Assembly: GCA_022482785.1 (NCBI GenBank)
Contig: JAKVON010000001.1
Coordinates: 62,001-126,000, forward strand
Direction: 5' to 3'
Length of the DNA: 64,000 nucleotides
Origin: Atopobiaceae bacterium
Lineage (GTDB): Bacteria; Actinomycetota; Coriobacteriia; Coriobacteriales; Atopobiaceae
This document shows, one piece after another, positions 44,815-52,879 of the stretch. The position numbers were made by a program, and so were the translations under genes. Every line of letters begins with the position of its first letter. The first letter of the stretch is position 1. Under the pieces are notes generated by a model. It had not been told where the DNA came from and did not search any database. It saw only the letters and a program-made list of their open reading frames with translations.

Positions 44815-44841
44815 CACCCCTCGCACAGAGCTACGGTCGCA

Positions 44842-45708
44842 TCACTCGCCGCTCACGACGGTGGAGATGCCTCCTCTCTCGAGCATGTCCACGATAGGCA
44901 CCACGTCCTCCTCGGAGAGCTGGCGCATGCCCCGGCAGGCGTACGCGTGCCCCAAGGCATCGTACTTGCCCTCGCCGAGCTGGTGAAACGGCAGGACGTC
45001 CACGCGACGGATCCCAAGCTCGATCAGGCGGGCGGCGCATGCGGCCACGTTCTCCCTGCCATCGGTATACCCCGGGATGATGGGCATGCGCCCGATCACC
45101 TTCGCGCCAAGGTCGAGGATGGTCCGCAGGTTGGCGTCGCGCACGTCGGGGTCGATGCCCGTGAGGGCACGGCTCCGCTCGCGGTCGGCGATCTTGAAGT
45201 CGACGAGGAAGACGTCCGTGGCCTCGACGAGCGCACCTGCGTCTGTGAGCGGCAGGGCGAGCGTGGTCTCGAGGGCCGTGCCCATGCCGGCCGCCTTGCA
45301 CCTCGCGAGGAACTCGGTGGCGAACGCCTCGCGGGCCAGGGCCTCGCCGCCCGAGAGCGTGACGCCCCCTCCGCTCTCCTCGAAGAACACGCGGTCGCGA
45401 CCGACCTCGTCGACGAGGTCGTCCACGGTGCGCTCGCGTCCGAGGATGGTCTTGGCCCCCGTGGGGCACTCCTCGGGCGACCTCTCGCAGAGTCGTCCGT
45501 CGGGCCGCGGCGAGCAGCGGATGCACAGCCTCTCGTTCATGGAGACCTCAGGCAAGAACGAGAGGTTCTCCGGGTTGCAGCACCAGGGGCACCGGAAGGG
45601 GCATCCCTTGAGGAAGGCGACCGTGCGGATCCCGCCCCCGTCGTGTAGGGAGAACCGCTGGACGTTCGTGACGATCGCCGTGATGGCGGAGTCGGCCTCA
45701 GAGCACAT
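44842..45708 (-). CDS. Glycyl radical enzyme activase (radical SAM)
   Basis: A 288-residue radical SAM protein that installs the glycyl radical on its partner. The SAM cluster Cys residues are Cys36, Cys40 and Cys43 in GCPFRCPWCCNPE, followed by a ferredoxin-like insert with further Cys (CIRC, LCERSPEECPTG), as in PflC-type and other dehydratase activases. GGEALARE is a SAM-binding motif. The ATG at 45708 lies inside the last codons of the glycyl radical enzyme gene, an 11-base overlap that couples their translation. Confidence 0.93.
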   Translation of the reverse strand: MCSEADSAITAIVTNVQRFSLHDGGGIRTVAFLKGCPFRCPWCCNPENLSFLPEVSMNERLCIRCSPRPDGRLCERSPEECPTGAKTILGRERTVDDLVDEVGRDRVFFEESGGGVTLSGGEALAREAFATEFLARCKAAGMGTALETTLALPLTDAGALVEATDVFLVDFKIADRERSRALTGIDPDVRDANLRTILDLGAKVIGRMPIIPGYTDGRENVAACAARLIELGIRRVDVLPFHQLGEGKYDALGHAYACRGMRQLSEEDVVPIVDMLERGGISTVVSGE

Positions 45709-47992
45709 GTTCGGTCCTGTTGATGATGTCGTCCTGGACGGCCTTGGAGAGCTCGACGAACATGGCCGAGTAGCCCGCGACGCGCACGACGAGGTCCGCG
45801 TGGTCCTCGGGGTGGGCCTGCGCGTCGAGCAGGGTCGCACGGTCGACGACGTTGAACTGTATGTGCTGGATGTGGAGGCGCGAGAACGCGCGCAGGTACG
45901 CCTCGAGCTTGGCCAGGCCCCGCTCCCCTGCCAGGGTGGACGGGGAGAACTTCACGTTGAGGAGGCTGCCGTTCGAGTCGAGCACGTTGTCGAGCTTGGA
46001 GACGCTCCTGAGGCTCGCGGTGGGGCCATGCGTGTCGCGGCCCACCATGGGGCTGAGGCCTCCGTCGGCCAGCTGCTCGTGCGCGTGGCGGCCGTCGGGG
46101 GTGGCGCCGCAGGCCTCGCCGAGCGGGATGTGGGCCGAGACGGTGTAGCTTCCCGGCTGGAAGCGACCGCCACGCGGGTTGGCATGGCACTCGACCTCCC
46201 GCCCGTAGTGCTCGAGGAAGCGACGGCCTATCTCGTCGACCTCGTCCACGTCGTTGCCGTACTTGGGATAGCGCGTCACGAGCCGTTGGCGCCACGCCTC
46301 GTCGCCCGCGCCCGACCAGTCGCGGTCGAGCATCGCGAGGAGGTCCTCCCACGAGAGGGCCTTCTCCTCGAAGACGGCCCGCTTGATGGCATAGAGGGAG
46401 TCGGCGAGGTTTGCCGTGCCCACGCCCTGGACGCCAGAAGGGTTGTAGCGTGCCCCTCCCGCGGTTATGTCGGCGCCCTTCTCCATGGAGTCCGCGACGA
46501 GGACGGAGAGCAGGGGCGTCGGGCTCGTCTCGCGATGGGCCTCGTCGCAGGCGTTGCAGCCCTCCGCCATGAGACCGACGTAGGCGTCGATGGTCTTCTC
46601 GACGGCATCCTCGAGCGCATCGAAGCTCTCGTAGCCGTGCGGGCGGGCATGCATCGCGATCTCGAGGCAGCGCACCATGTTGAACATCGAGATGTCGTGG
46701 AGGCCGTACATGCGGCCGGGAATCGAGAGCTCGACGCAGCCCACCACCGCGTAGTCGCGTGCATCTGCCAGGCTCACGCCGCGACGCATGAAGGCCGGGA
46801 CGTTGACCTCGTCGTTGAACACCTGAGGTATGCCGTCGCCCAGGCGGATCACCTCGCCGGCCTCGTGGTAGAGGTCGTCGGGGGTTCCCGAGAACACGCG
46901 GAGCGACAGGTTGGGCTGGGGCAGCCGGGTGTCCTTCTGCACGTCGAGGAGAAGGCGCGACAGCTCGTTGCTCGCGTCGTTGCCCTCGGCATCGACGCCT
47001 CCCACCACGAGGTTGAACCCCGAGGGGAAGCCTGCGAACGACTTGGCGCTCTCGGTCGAGCGCACGAAGACGATCGTGTTGGTCTTGAGGTAGAAGCACT
47101 GGAGCAGCTCGCGGATGTCGGCCGCACCCTGCCCGGCGGCGACGCTCGCCTGGTAGTAGGGCCAGAGGTACTGGTCGGCACGACCAAGCGAGATGGAGCT
47201 CGCGTTCGACTCGTGCTCGAGCGTCACCTCCGTGAGCCACACGAGCTGCAGGGCGTCGGCGAGGTCCCGCGCGGGCTCCGTGGCGACGTGGGCGAGCGTG
47301 TCGGCCATCCGCAGGAGCTCGGCTGCCCGCGCGGGCGCGGCGGCCTCCGCCAGGCGGCGGCACTCGGCCTCGTAGCGCCTCACGTAGGCAATCGTGGCGT
47401 CGACGCAGATGACGGCGGCCTGGTAGAAGTCATTGCCTGGCATGCCTTCCGCCCGACGGTGTGCCTCGGCGGCGATGTCTCCGAGCCCGCGCGAGAGCAC
47501 GGAGGGGAGGTCGGCGATGATGTGGCCCTGGCCCTTGTCGGTCTGGGCCACGGAGAAGATCCTCGTCTTCTGGGCCTCGGCCGCCCTGGCGGGAAGATTC
47601 GCACGGTACCAGTCGTTGAGCGAGCGCCCGGCCCAATAGGGATAGAGCTCGTCACGATAGGTGCGCTTGTCGGCCTCGCTCATCTCGAAGGTGTCCTGGG
47701 GACGCGTGGGGAAGAGGTCGAGCTCGTCGAGGATCCAATAGGGGGACATCTCGGGAGAGAGGACGCCGGCGCGGGGCGTCCGCGTGCGGTTGCCGGCGAT
47801 GAGGTCGTACTCGTCGATCACGATCTCATGACTCTCGAGGATGTGGCGGAGCGCCTTCGCGCGACGCACGACGACGGGCTCCCCCTCGGTCTGCTTCCAG
47901 CTCTCCGTATAGAGCAGGGCCCGCTCGAGGTCGATCTGGCGGGGACGGGCGAAGAGCGATGCGCGGATGGCTTGGGTACGTGGGGTCAGCAT
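45698..47992 (-). CDS. Glycyl radical enzyme, PflD/YbiW (dehydratase-type) family
   Basis: A 764-residue anaerobic enzyme. The thiyl Cys and partner Glu are Cys419 and Glu421 in VVGCVELSIPG, the pattern of glycerol-dehydratase-like members rather than the CC of true pyruvate formate-lyase. The radical Gly is Gly740 in VRVAGYSAMF. It therefore should act on a polyol or sugar derivative. The neighbours (Gfo/Idh reductases, an FSA-type aldolase, activase) match the E. coli ybiW setting. I recall that enzyme being linked to ring opening of 1,5-anhydroglucitol 6-phosphate, but I have not checked that here. GGAGG with good spacing before the ATG; the upstream gene's stop is four bases away. Confidence 0.9.
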   Translation of the reverse strand: MLTPRTQAIRASLFARPRQIDLERALLYTESWKQTEGEPVVVRRAKALRHILESHEIVIDEYDLIAGNRTRTPRAGVLSPEMSPYWILDELDLFPTRPQDTFEMSEADKRTYRDELYPYWAGRSLNDWYRANLPARAAEAQKTRIFSVAQTDKGQGHIIADLPSVLSRGLGDIAAEAHRRAEGMPGNDFYQAAVICVDATIAYVRRYEAECRRLAEAAAPARAAELLRMADTLAHVATEPARDLADALQLVWLTEVTLEHESNASSISLGRADQYLWPYYQASVAAGQGAADIRELLQCFYLKTNTIVFVRSTESAKSFAGFPSGFNLVVGGVDAEGNDASNELSRLLLDVQKDTRLPQPNLSLRVFSGTPDDLYHEAGEVIRLGDGIPQVFNDEVNVPAFMRRGVSLADARDYAVVGCVELSIPGRMYGLHDISMFNMVRCLEIAMHARPHGYESFDALEDAVEKTIDAYVGLMAEGCNACDEAHRETSPTPLLSVLVADSMEKGADITAGGARYNPSGVQGVGTANLADSLYAIKRAVFEEKALSWEDLLAMLDRDWSGAGDEAWRQRLVTRYPKYGNDVDEVDEIGRRFLEHYGREVECHANPRGGRFQPGSYTVSAHIPLGEACGATPDGRHAHEQLADGGLSPMVGRDTHGPTASLRSVSKLDNVLDSNGSLLNVKFSPSTLAGERGLAKLEAYLRAFSRLHIQHIQFNVVDRATLLDAQAHPEDHADLVVRVAGYSAMFVELSKAVQDDIINRTEHVL

Positions 47993-47996
47993 GCCT

Positions 47997-49016
47997 TTAT
48001 ACCTCCTCGGGGTAGACGACGCCCCAGTCTGCGCGGAGGCGCGTCATGAGCGACATGACGTCGGTCGAGACGTCGAGGTTGTCGAATGCCTGCTGCCTGC
48101 CGGCGACGGCGGCCTCGAGGTCGGCGAGCACGTAGCTGAGGGCGTGCGCCGTCTTTCCGGCACGGAGCTCCTCGCGCCTGCCGTCCTCGGTCCAGACGAT
48201 GGTCGCGACGTCTGCGCGCGGATACTCCATGATCTCGACGTAGGCCTTGTCGCACGAGATCACCGCGCGCTTGGGCTGCTTGGAGTGGAGGGAGAGCGAG
48301 AGCACCACGAGCTGTCCCTCGTCGTTGCGCATGACGATGCCGCTCGACTCGTCCACGTCCGTGGGCGCGAGGTTCTTGAGCGAGACGACCTCCTTGGGCT
48401 GGCTTGCCAGGAACAGGCGCGCGAGCGATATCGAGTAGACGCCGATGTCGAGCATCGCCCCGCCGGCGAGGTTGGGGTTGAAGAAGCGGTTCCTCATGTC
48501 ATAGACCTTGTAGCTGCCGAAGTTCTCCTGGACGAGATTGACGCGGCCGAAGTCGCCCGCTGCGGCGCGGCGCACGAGCTCCTTGTAGAGGGGCATATGG
48601 AGGACGGTGCAGGCGTCCATGAGGACCACGTGGTTCTCGGCGGCGAGGGCCTTGGCCTCCTCGAGCTCGGCGGAGTTCAGCGTGATGGACTTCTCGCACA
48701 TGACGTGCTTGCCTGCCGCGAGGGCGCGGCGCAGGTAGGTGATGTGGGTGTTGTGCGGCGTCGTGATGTAGACCGCGTCGATGTCGGGGTCTGCGAAGAG
48801 GTCGTCGATGGCATCGTAGACCTTGGGGATGCCATGCCTCTCTGCGAAGGCGACCGCCTTGTCATGGGTGCGGTTCGCAACCCCGGCAAGGTTCCGCCCC
48901 TCGGACGCGAGCGCGTCGGCCATCTCGTTGGCGATGATGCCGCACCCCAAGACGCCCCAGCGAAGCTGCGGAACCTCCGCCGTCATGCCAGACAAAGCGC
49001 CGCCCTCTTCCGCCAT
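47997..49016 (-). CDS. Gfo/Idh/MocA-family oxidoreductase, copy 1
   Basis: A 339-residue NAD(P)-dependent oxidoreductase, first gene of the glycyl-radical operon. LRWGVLGCGIIANEMADAL is the Rossmann start, HVMCEKSITLN carries the EK motif, and GGAMLDIGVYSISLARLFL is the dimer/substrate region. It differs clearly from copy 2 at 42902 and so probably has a different substrate or direction. GGAGGAGG lies five to six bases before the ATG. It is divergent from the DeoR regulator. Confidence 0.9.
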   Translation of the reverse strand: MAEEGGALSGMTAEVPQLRWGVLGCGIIANEMADALASEGRNLAGVANRTHDKAVAFAERHGIPKVYDAIDDLFADPDIDAVYITTPHNTHITYLRRALAAGKHVMCEKSITLNSAELEEAKALAAENHVVLMDACTVLHMPLYKELVRRAAAGDFGRVNLVQENFGSYKVYDMRNRFFNPNLAGGAMLDIGVYSISLARLFLASQPKEVVSLKNLAPTDVDESSGIVMRNDEGQLVVLSLSLHSKQPKRAVISCDKAYVEIMEYPRADVATIVWTEDGRREELRAGKTAHALSYVLADLEAAVAGRQQAFDNLDVSTDVMSLMTRLRADWGVVYPEEV

Positions 49017-49095
49017 GCGATCCTCCTCCGACCTCGCGCCGATTCCGCCCCGGTGGCGGACGGTGACTTTATGTGTCCGATTCTATCGTGCCGTT

Positions 49096-49150
49096 TATCG
49101 ACTTTCAAGTGTTTTGTATTGTCTATTATTGAAATATCGGGTATCGACTT
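49096..49150. promoter_or_regulatory. TATCGACTT direct repeats in the DeoR/glycyl-radical divergent spacer
   Basis: TATCGACTT occurs at 49096-49104 and 49142-49150, and shorter TATCG words at 49084, 49135 and 49155. The spacer is markedly AT-rich compared with its surroundings. These are plausible DeoR-binding sites for both divergent promoters. Confidence 0.5.
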
Positions 49151-49192
49151 GTTGTATCGTTTCTGGGAATCCACCTTCGCAGGAGGCAGCGC

Positions 49193-49948
49193 ATGTTCCA
49201 CAAAGAGCGCCACGACCAGATCGTCCACTACGTGCAGGAGCGCGGACGCGCGTCCGTCTCCGAGCTGGCGGAGCGCTTCGACGTGACGGAGGACTGCATC
49301 CGGAAGGACCTCAAGCAGCTCGACGGCCAGGGGTCGCTCGAGCGGGTGTACGGAGGCGCCATCAGCGTCTCGGCCGCGCCCGAGCGGAGCGTCTACAAGC
49401 GCATGAACGTCAACACCGCCGAGAAGGCAGCCATCGCGCAGAAGGCCTACGAGCAGATCCGCGAGGGCGAGACCATCTTCCTCGACATCTCGACGACCAA
49501 CGTCATCCTCGCGGGCCTGCTCGCCAAGGGGCAGAAGCGCTGCATCGTCATGTCCAACATGATCGACGTCCTGAACGAGCTCGCCACCAACCCGGCGCTC
49601 ACCGTCATCTGCACCGGCGGCAACGTCAACCTCGAGGCGAACGGCTACGTGGGCGCGCTGACGGTCTCCACGCTCGAGCGCGTCCGCTTCGACAGGGCGT
49701 TCCTCGGCGCGGTGGGCGTGGACCTCGAGTCGGGGGAGGTCACCACCTTCGACGTCGACGACGGCCTCGTGAAGGAATGCGTCATCGGCAACTCCAGGAA
49801 GCGCTATCTCGTGGTGGACGCCCACAAGCTCAGGTCTCGCGGCAACTACCAGTTCGCCCAGCTCGCGGACTTCGACGCCGTCATCACCGACAGCCCCTCC
49901 GCCGCGACGCGGAAGGCCCTCAAGGCCCGCGGCACCGAATGCCTGTGA
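49193..49948 (+). CDS. DeoR-family transcriptional regulator
   Basis: A 251-residue repressor. Residues 6-55 are the DeoR helix-turn-helix (ASVSELAERFDVTEDCIRKD) followed by the YGGAI motif. The C-terminal DeoRC domain (about 75-230) has the DISTTNVILA, CTGGNVN and VVDAHKL features that bind a phosphosugar. It is divergent from the glycyl-radical operon and convergent with the transketolase genes, so control of the former is the most likely role, induced by an intermediate such as a sugar phosphate. GGAGG precedes the ATG. Confidence 0.92.
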   Translation: MFHKERHDQIVHYVQERGRASVSELAERFDVTEDCIRKDLKQLDGQGSLERVYGGAISVSAAPERSVYKRMNVNTAEKAAIAQKAYEQIREGETIFLDISTTNVILAGLLAKGQKRCIVMSNMIDVLNELATNPALTVICTGGNVNLEANGYVGALTVSTLERVRFDRAFLGAVGVDLESGEVTTFDVDDGLVKECVIGNSRKRYLVVDAHKLRSRGNYQFAQLADFDAVITDSPSAATRKALKARGTECL

Positions 49949-49979
49949 GCGGGGCATAGCGATCCCCCTCTCGTACGCC

Positions 49980-50906
49980 CTAGGCGAGATGCCTCTCCAC
50001 GGCGGCGGCGATGCCTCCGGCATCGAGGCCAAAGTGATGGAGCAGCACGTCGCCAGGAGCGCTCGTGCCGAACGTGCGCATGCCCACGAGAGACATCGGC
50101 GTGGGAAGCCTCTCGGAGAGGAGCTCTGCCACGGCCGACCCCATGCCACCCCTCACCGTATGCTCCTCGCATGTGACGACGTGGCCGGTCTTGCCCGCGC
50201 TGGCCAAGATCGCATCCTCGTCGAGGGGCTTCACGGAGAAGACATCGAGAACCTCGGCGTCAATGCCCTTCCTCTCGAGGAGATCGGCCGCTGCGAGGGC
50301 TTGGGCCACCTCGACGCCGCACGCGGCTATGGTCACGTCCGAGCCCACGCGGAGGACGCCGGCATAGGGAAGGCCCCCCTCGAACGACTCGTCATAGACC
50401 TCGGGCACCTTGTGACGGCCGAGCCTCACGTAGAAGGGACCCTCGTTGGTCGCAGCGATGCGAATGGCGGCTTTGGCCGCACGGTAGTCGGCCGGCACGA
50501 GCACGCGCATGTTGGGAAGGGCCCTCATCATGCCGATGTCTTCCAGGGACTGATGGGTGGCCCCGTCCTCGCCCACCGTTATTCCGGAGTGGGTCGGACA
50601 CACCTTCACGTCGAGGTCGGAGTCGCAGACGGTATTCCTGATCTGGTCGTAGCAGCGTCCCGTCCCGAAGACGGCGAACGAACCCGTGAAGACGATTCTC
50701 CCCGTGAGCGAGAGCCCCGCGGCAACCCCCACCATGTCCTGCTCGGCAATGCCAACGTCAACGAGACGTCCCGGGCAGGCAGCACCGAGCTTGCCGGTGG
50801 TCGTCGATCCAGCGAGATCGGCATCGACGGCAACGACGTTCAGGCCCTCACCGACGAGCTCGACGAGGGTCTCGCCGTATGCCTCGCGTGTCGCACGGTT
50901 AGTCAT
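49980..50906 (-). CDS. tkt: Transketolase, C-terminal (pyrimidine-binding and C) subunit
   Basis: A 308-residue second half of a split transketolase. RLVDVGIAEQDMVGVAAGLS holds the catalytic Glu of the TPP site, followed by the THSGITVGEDGATHQ motif and the C-terminal domain from about 190. It pairs with the N-terminal half encoded just upstream; the genes overlap by eight bases. Together they transfer two-carbon units in the non-oxidative pentose phosphate pathway. AGGAGG sits in the tail of the upstream gene. Confidence 0.94.
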   Translation of the reverse strand: MTNRATREAYGETLVELVGEGLNVVAVDADLAGSTTTGKLGAACPGRLVDVGIAEQDMVGVAAGLSLTGRIVFTGSFAVFGTGRCYDQIRNTVCDSDLDVKVCPTHSGITVGEDGATHQSLEDIGMMRALPNMRVLVPADYRAAKAAIRIAATNEGPFYVRLGRHKVPEVYDESFEGGLPYAGVLRVGSDVTIAACGVEVAQALAAADLLERKGIDAEVLDVFSVKPLDEDAILASAGKTGHVVTCEEHTVRGGMGSAVAELLSERLPTPMSLVGMRTFGTSAPGDVLLHHFGLDAGGIAAAVERHLA

Positions 50907-51777
50907 CGCATACCTCCTGGTCGAGACGGGCGCGCTCTGCTTCGAGCTCCGAGAGGGCAGCAGCCGCCTCGACGTGGCTCGGCGCCTTGCCGTGCCAGCC
51001 GGCCTGGCCCTCCATGAAAGAGACCCCCTTGCCCTTCACGGTCTTGCACACGATCGCATGGGGCCGCCCCGCAGCGTCCTTTGCGCGCTCCAGGGCGAGA
51101 TGGACCGCACCGACGTCGTGCCCATCTATCGTCTGAACGCTCCAGCCGAACGCCCCTAGTTTCGCCTCGATGTCACCAAGCGAGCAGACGTCCGTCACAT
51201 GGCCGTCAATCTGGAGGTCGTTGAAATCGAGCAGCATCGTGAGGTTGTCAAGGCCATGGTGCGCTGCGAACATGAGGGCCTCCCAGTTGGAGCCCTCCTG
51301 CATCTCCCCGTCACCGCAGAGCACGTAGACGCGCCGGGGGCTGTCGTCGGCCTTGAGCCCCAGCGCAAGGCCAGAGGCAATCGAGAGGCCCTGCCCGAGG
51401 CTTCCGGCACACGCCTCGACGCCTGGGCACACCTTGTTGTCAGGATGTCCTTGGCAGCGGCTCCCCAGCTGGCGGAGGCTCATGACATCCTCCTCGCCGA
51501 GCCAGCCCAACTCGTAGAACGCCGCATAGAGCGCGGGCGCGGCGTGTCCCTTCGAGAGGAGGAATCGGTCGTGCGTGCGGTCGCCCGGATTCGACGGGTC
51601 GAAGTCCATCCCTCCGCCGAACCAGAGCTCGGCCATGATGTCAGCAGCCGAAAGAGAGCCGCCCGGATGGCCCGAGCTGGATGCCTCGAGCATCCTGATG
51701 ATGTCGCGGCGCAGGTCGTTGGCGACAAGACGCACCTCGGCGGTCGTCCGAACCCGCATCTTTCTATTTCCTGGCAT
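50899..51777 (-). CDS. tkt: Transketolase, N-terminal (TPP-binding) subunit
   Basis: A 292-residue N-terminal half. SSGHPGGSLSAADIMAELW, SKGHAAPALYAAF and the TPP/metal motif GDGEMQEGSNWEA with DFNDLQIDG are all present. Split transketolases are common in archaea, Firmicutes and Actinobacteria. The ATG at 51777 has GGAGCGTC before it; a longer upstream extension is not supported. It follows the transaldolase gene by about 100 bases on the same strand. Confidence 0.94.
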   Translation of the reverse strand: MPGNRKMRVRTTAEVRLVANDLRRDIIRMLEASSSGHPGGSLSAADIMAELWFGGGMDFDPSNPGDRTHDRFLLSKGHAAPALYAAFYELGWLGEEDVMSLRQLGSRCQGHPDNKVCPGVEACAGSLGQGLSIASGLALGLKADDSPRRVYVLCGDGEMQEGSNWEALMFAAHHGLDNLTMLLDFNDLQIDGHVTDVCSLGDIEAKLGAFGWSVQTIDGHDVGAVHLALERAKDAAGRPHAIVCKTVKGKGVSFMEGQAGWHGKAPSHVEAAAALSELEAERARLDQEVCDD

Positions 51778-51880
51778 GACGCTCCAATCTGAAGAGCCGT
51801 CGGGCGACGGGGTGGGAGACGGGATGGGAGAGTGATTCCCTGGTTCCCCGCCACCCGACAGGTTCACGCGATGGCGAGGC

Positions 51881-52561
51881 CTAGTCCTTCCCCGTGACCT
51901 TCTGCCAATCGGCCTCGAACTTGGCCAGCCCCTCCTCGGTGAGAGGGTGACGAAGGCACTTCTTGAGCGCGGCAAAGGGGACGGTGGCGATGTCGGCGCC
52001 GAGGAGCGCCGCCTGCGTCACGTGGTTGGGCGTGCGTACCGAAGCCGTGATGATCTCGCACTGGTCGTCGACGTTCTTGTGCCACTCATAGTTCTTGATG
52101 CACTGGACCACGGTGGCGAGTTGATCGATGCCGTCCTCGGCGATGTCATCGAAGCGACCGACGAACGGGCTCACATAGCGGGCGCCGGCATTGGCCGCGA
52201 GCAGCGCCTGTGGGGCGGAGAAGACGAGCGTCATGTTGACGCGGACCCCCTCGGCGGCCAAGGTACGGGTCGCGGCGAGGCTCTCTGCGCAGACGGGAAG
52301 CTTGACGACGATATTGGGGGCCAAGGAGGACAGGTGCCTGCCCTCGTCGACCATCTCGTCGGTCGTCTTCGCCGTGGACTCGGCCGAGACGGGAAGGCCC
52401 TCGCACATCTCGCAGATCTTGACCATATGCTCCTCGAAGTCGGCGAGCCTGCCCCCCTCCTTCGCATAGAGGCTCGGATTCGTGGTGACGCCCGAAAGGA
52501 CGCCCCAGCTCTCCGCCTCGCGAATCTCGTCGAGATTGGCCGTGTCGATGAAGAACTTCAT
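51881..52561 (-). CDS. tal: Transaldolase (small TalC/MipB-like class)
   Basis: A 226-residue TIM-barrel transaldolase, first gene of the Tal-Tkt operon. The Schiff-base Lys is Lys87 in VVKLPV. VSAES and SPFVGRFDD place Glu and Phe where the aldolase-type paralog at 43977 has Gln and Tyr, which argues for true transaldolase activity. It moves a dihydroxyacetone unit between sugar phosphates. AAAGGAAACGCC before the ATG at 52561 supports the start. Confidence 0.92.
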   Translation of the reverse strand: MKFFIDTANLDEIREAESWGVLSGVTTNPSLYAKEGGRLADFEEHMVKICEMCEGLPVSAESTAKTTDEMVDEGRHLSSLAPNIVVKLPVCAESLAATRTLAAEGVRVNMTLVFSAPQALLAANAGARYVSPFVGRFDDIAEDGIDQLATVVQCIKNYEWHKNVDDQCEIITASVRTPNHVTQAALLGADIATVPFAALKKCLRHPLTEEGLAKFEADWQKVTGKD

Positions 52562-52879
52562 GGCGTTTCCTTTCGTTGGGTGCCACTCCGATGCCCGCAT
52601 CGTCTCCCCCGTCATGGACGCACTCAAGTACGCACTTTTCTGTAGGGCACGCACCACCAGGTAGGTTTCCTGCTTGCAGCGCGATTCTCATCGTCACCGC
52701 TCGCCGAACGGCAGGAGGGACGAGCGCGATGACGGATGTGGAGGGCACATGTGCGCCTGGCCGATCCTTCCAAATGACCTGGTCTCATACCCACAGGTTC
52801 GTGTCTCACGAAAAAGTGCCTACTAGCTGCGCGCATAGGCGCACGGCACAATGTGCGCAACGCCAACGAAGGAGGACCC
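52562..52879. other. Gene-free divergent spacer
   Basis: This 318-base stretch separates the Tal-Tkt operon from the enoate reductase gene. I see no credible ORF. It contains short complementary segments (GCACTTTT near 52637 and AAAAGTGC near 52815) and a GCGCAT/ATGTGCGC hairpin close to the reductase start. It should hold two divergent promoters. Confidence 0.6.

Noticed and set aside
44842..47992. Classical pyruvate formate-lyase and its activase
   Set aside because: The active site is GCVEL with Cys-x-Glu rather than two adjacent Cys, and the activase has the extra ferredoxin-like Cys cluster of PflC-type proteins.
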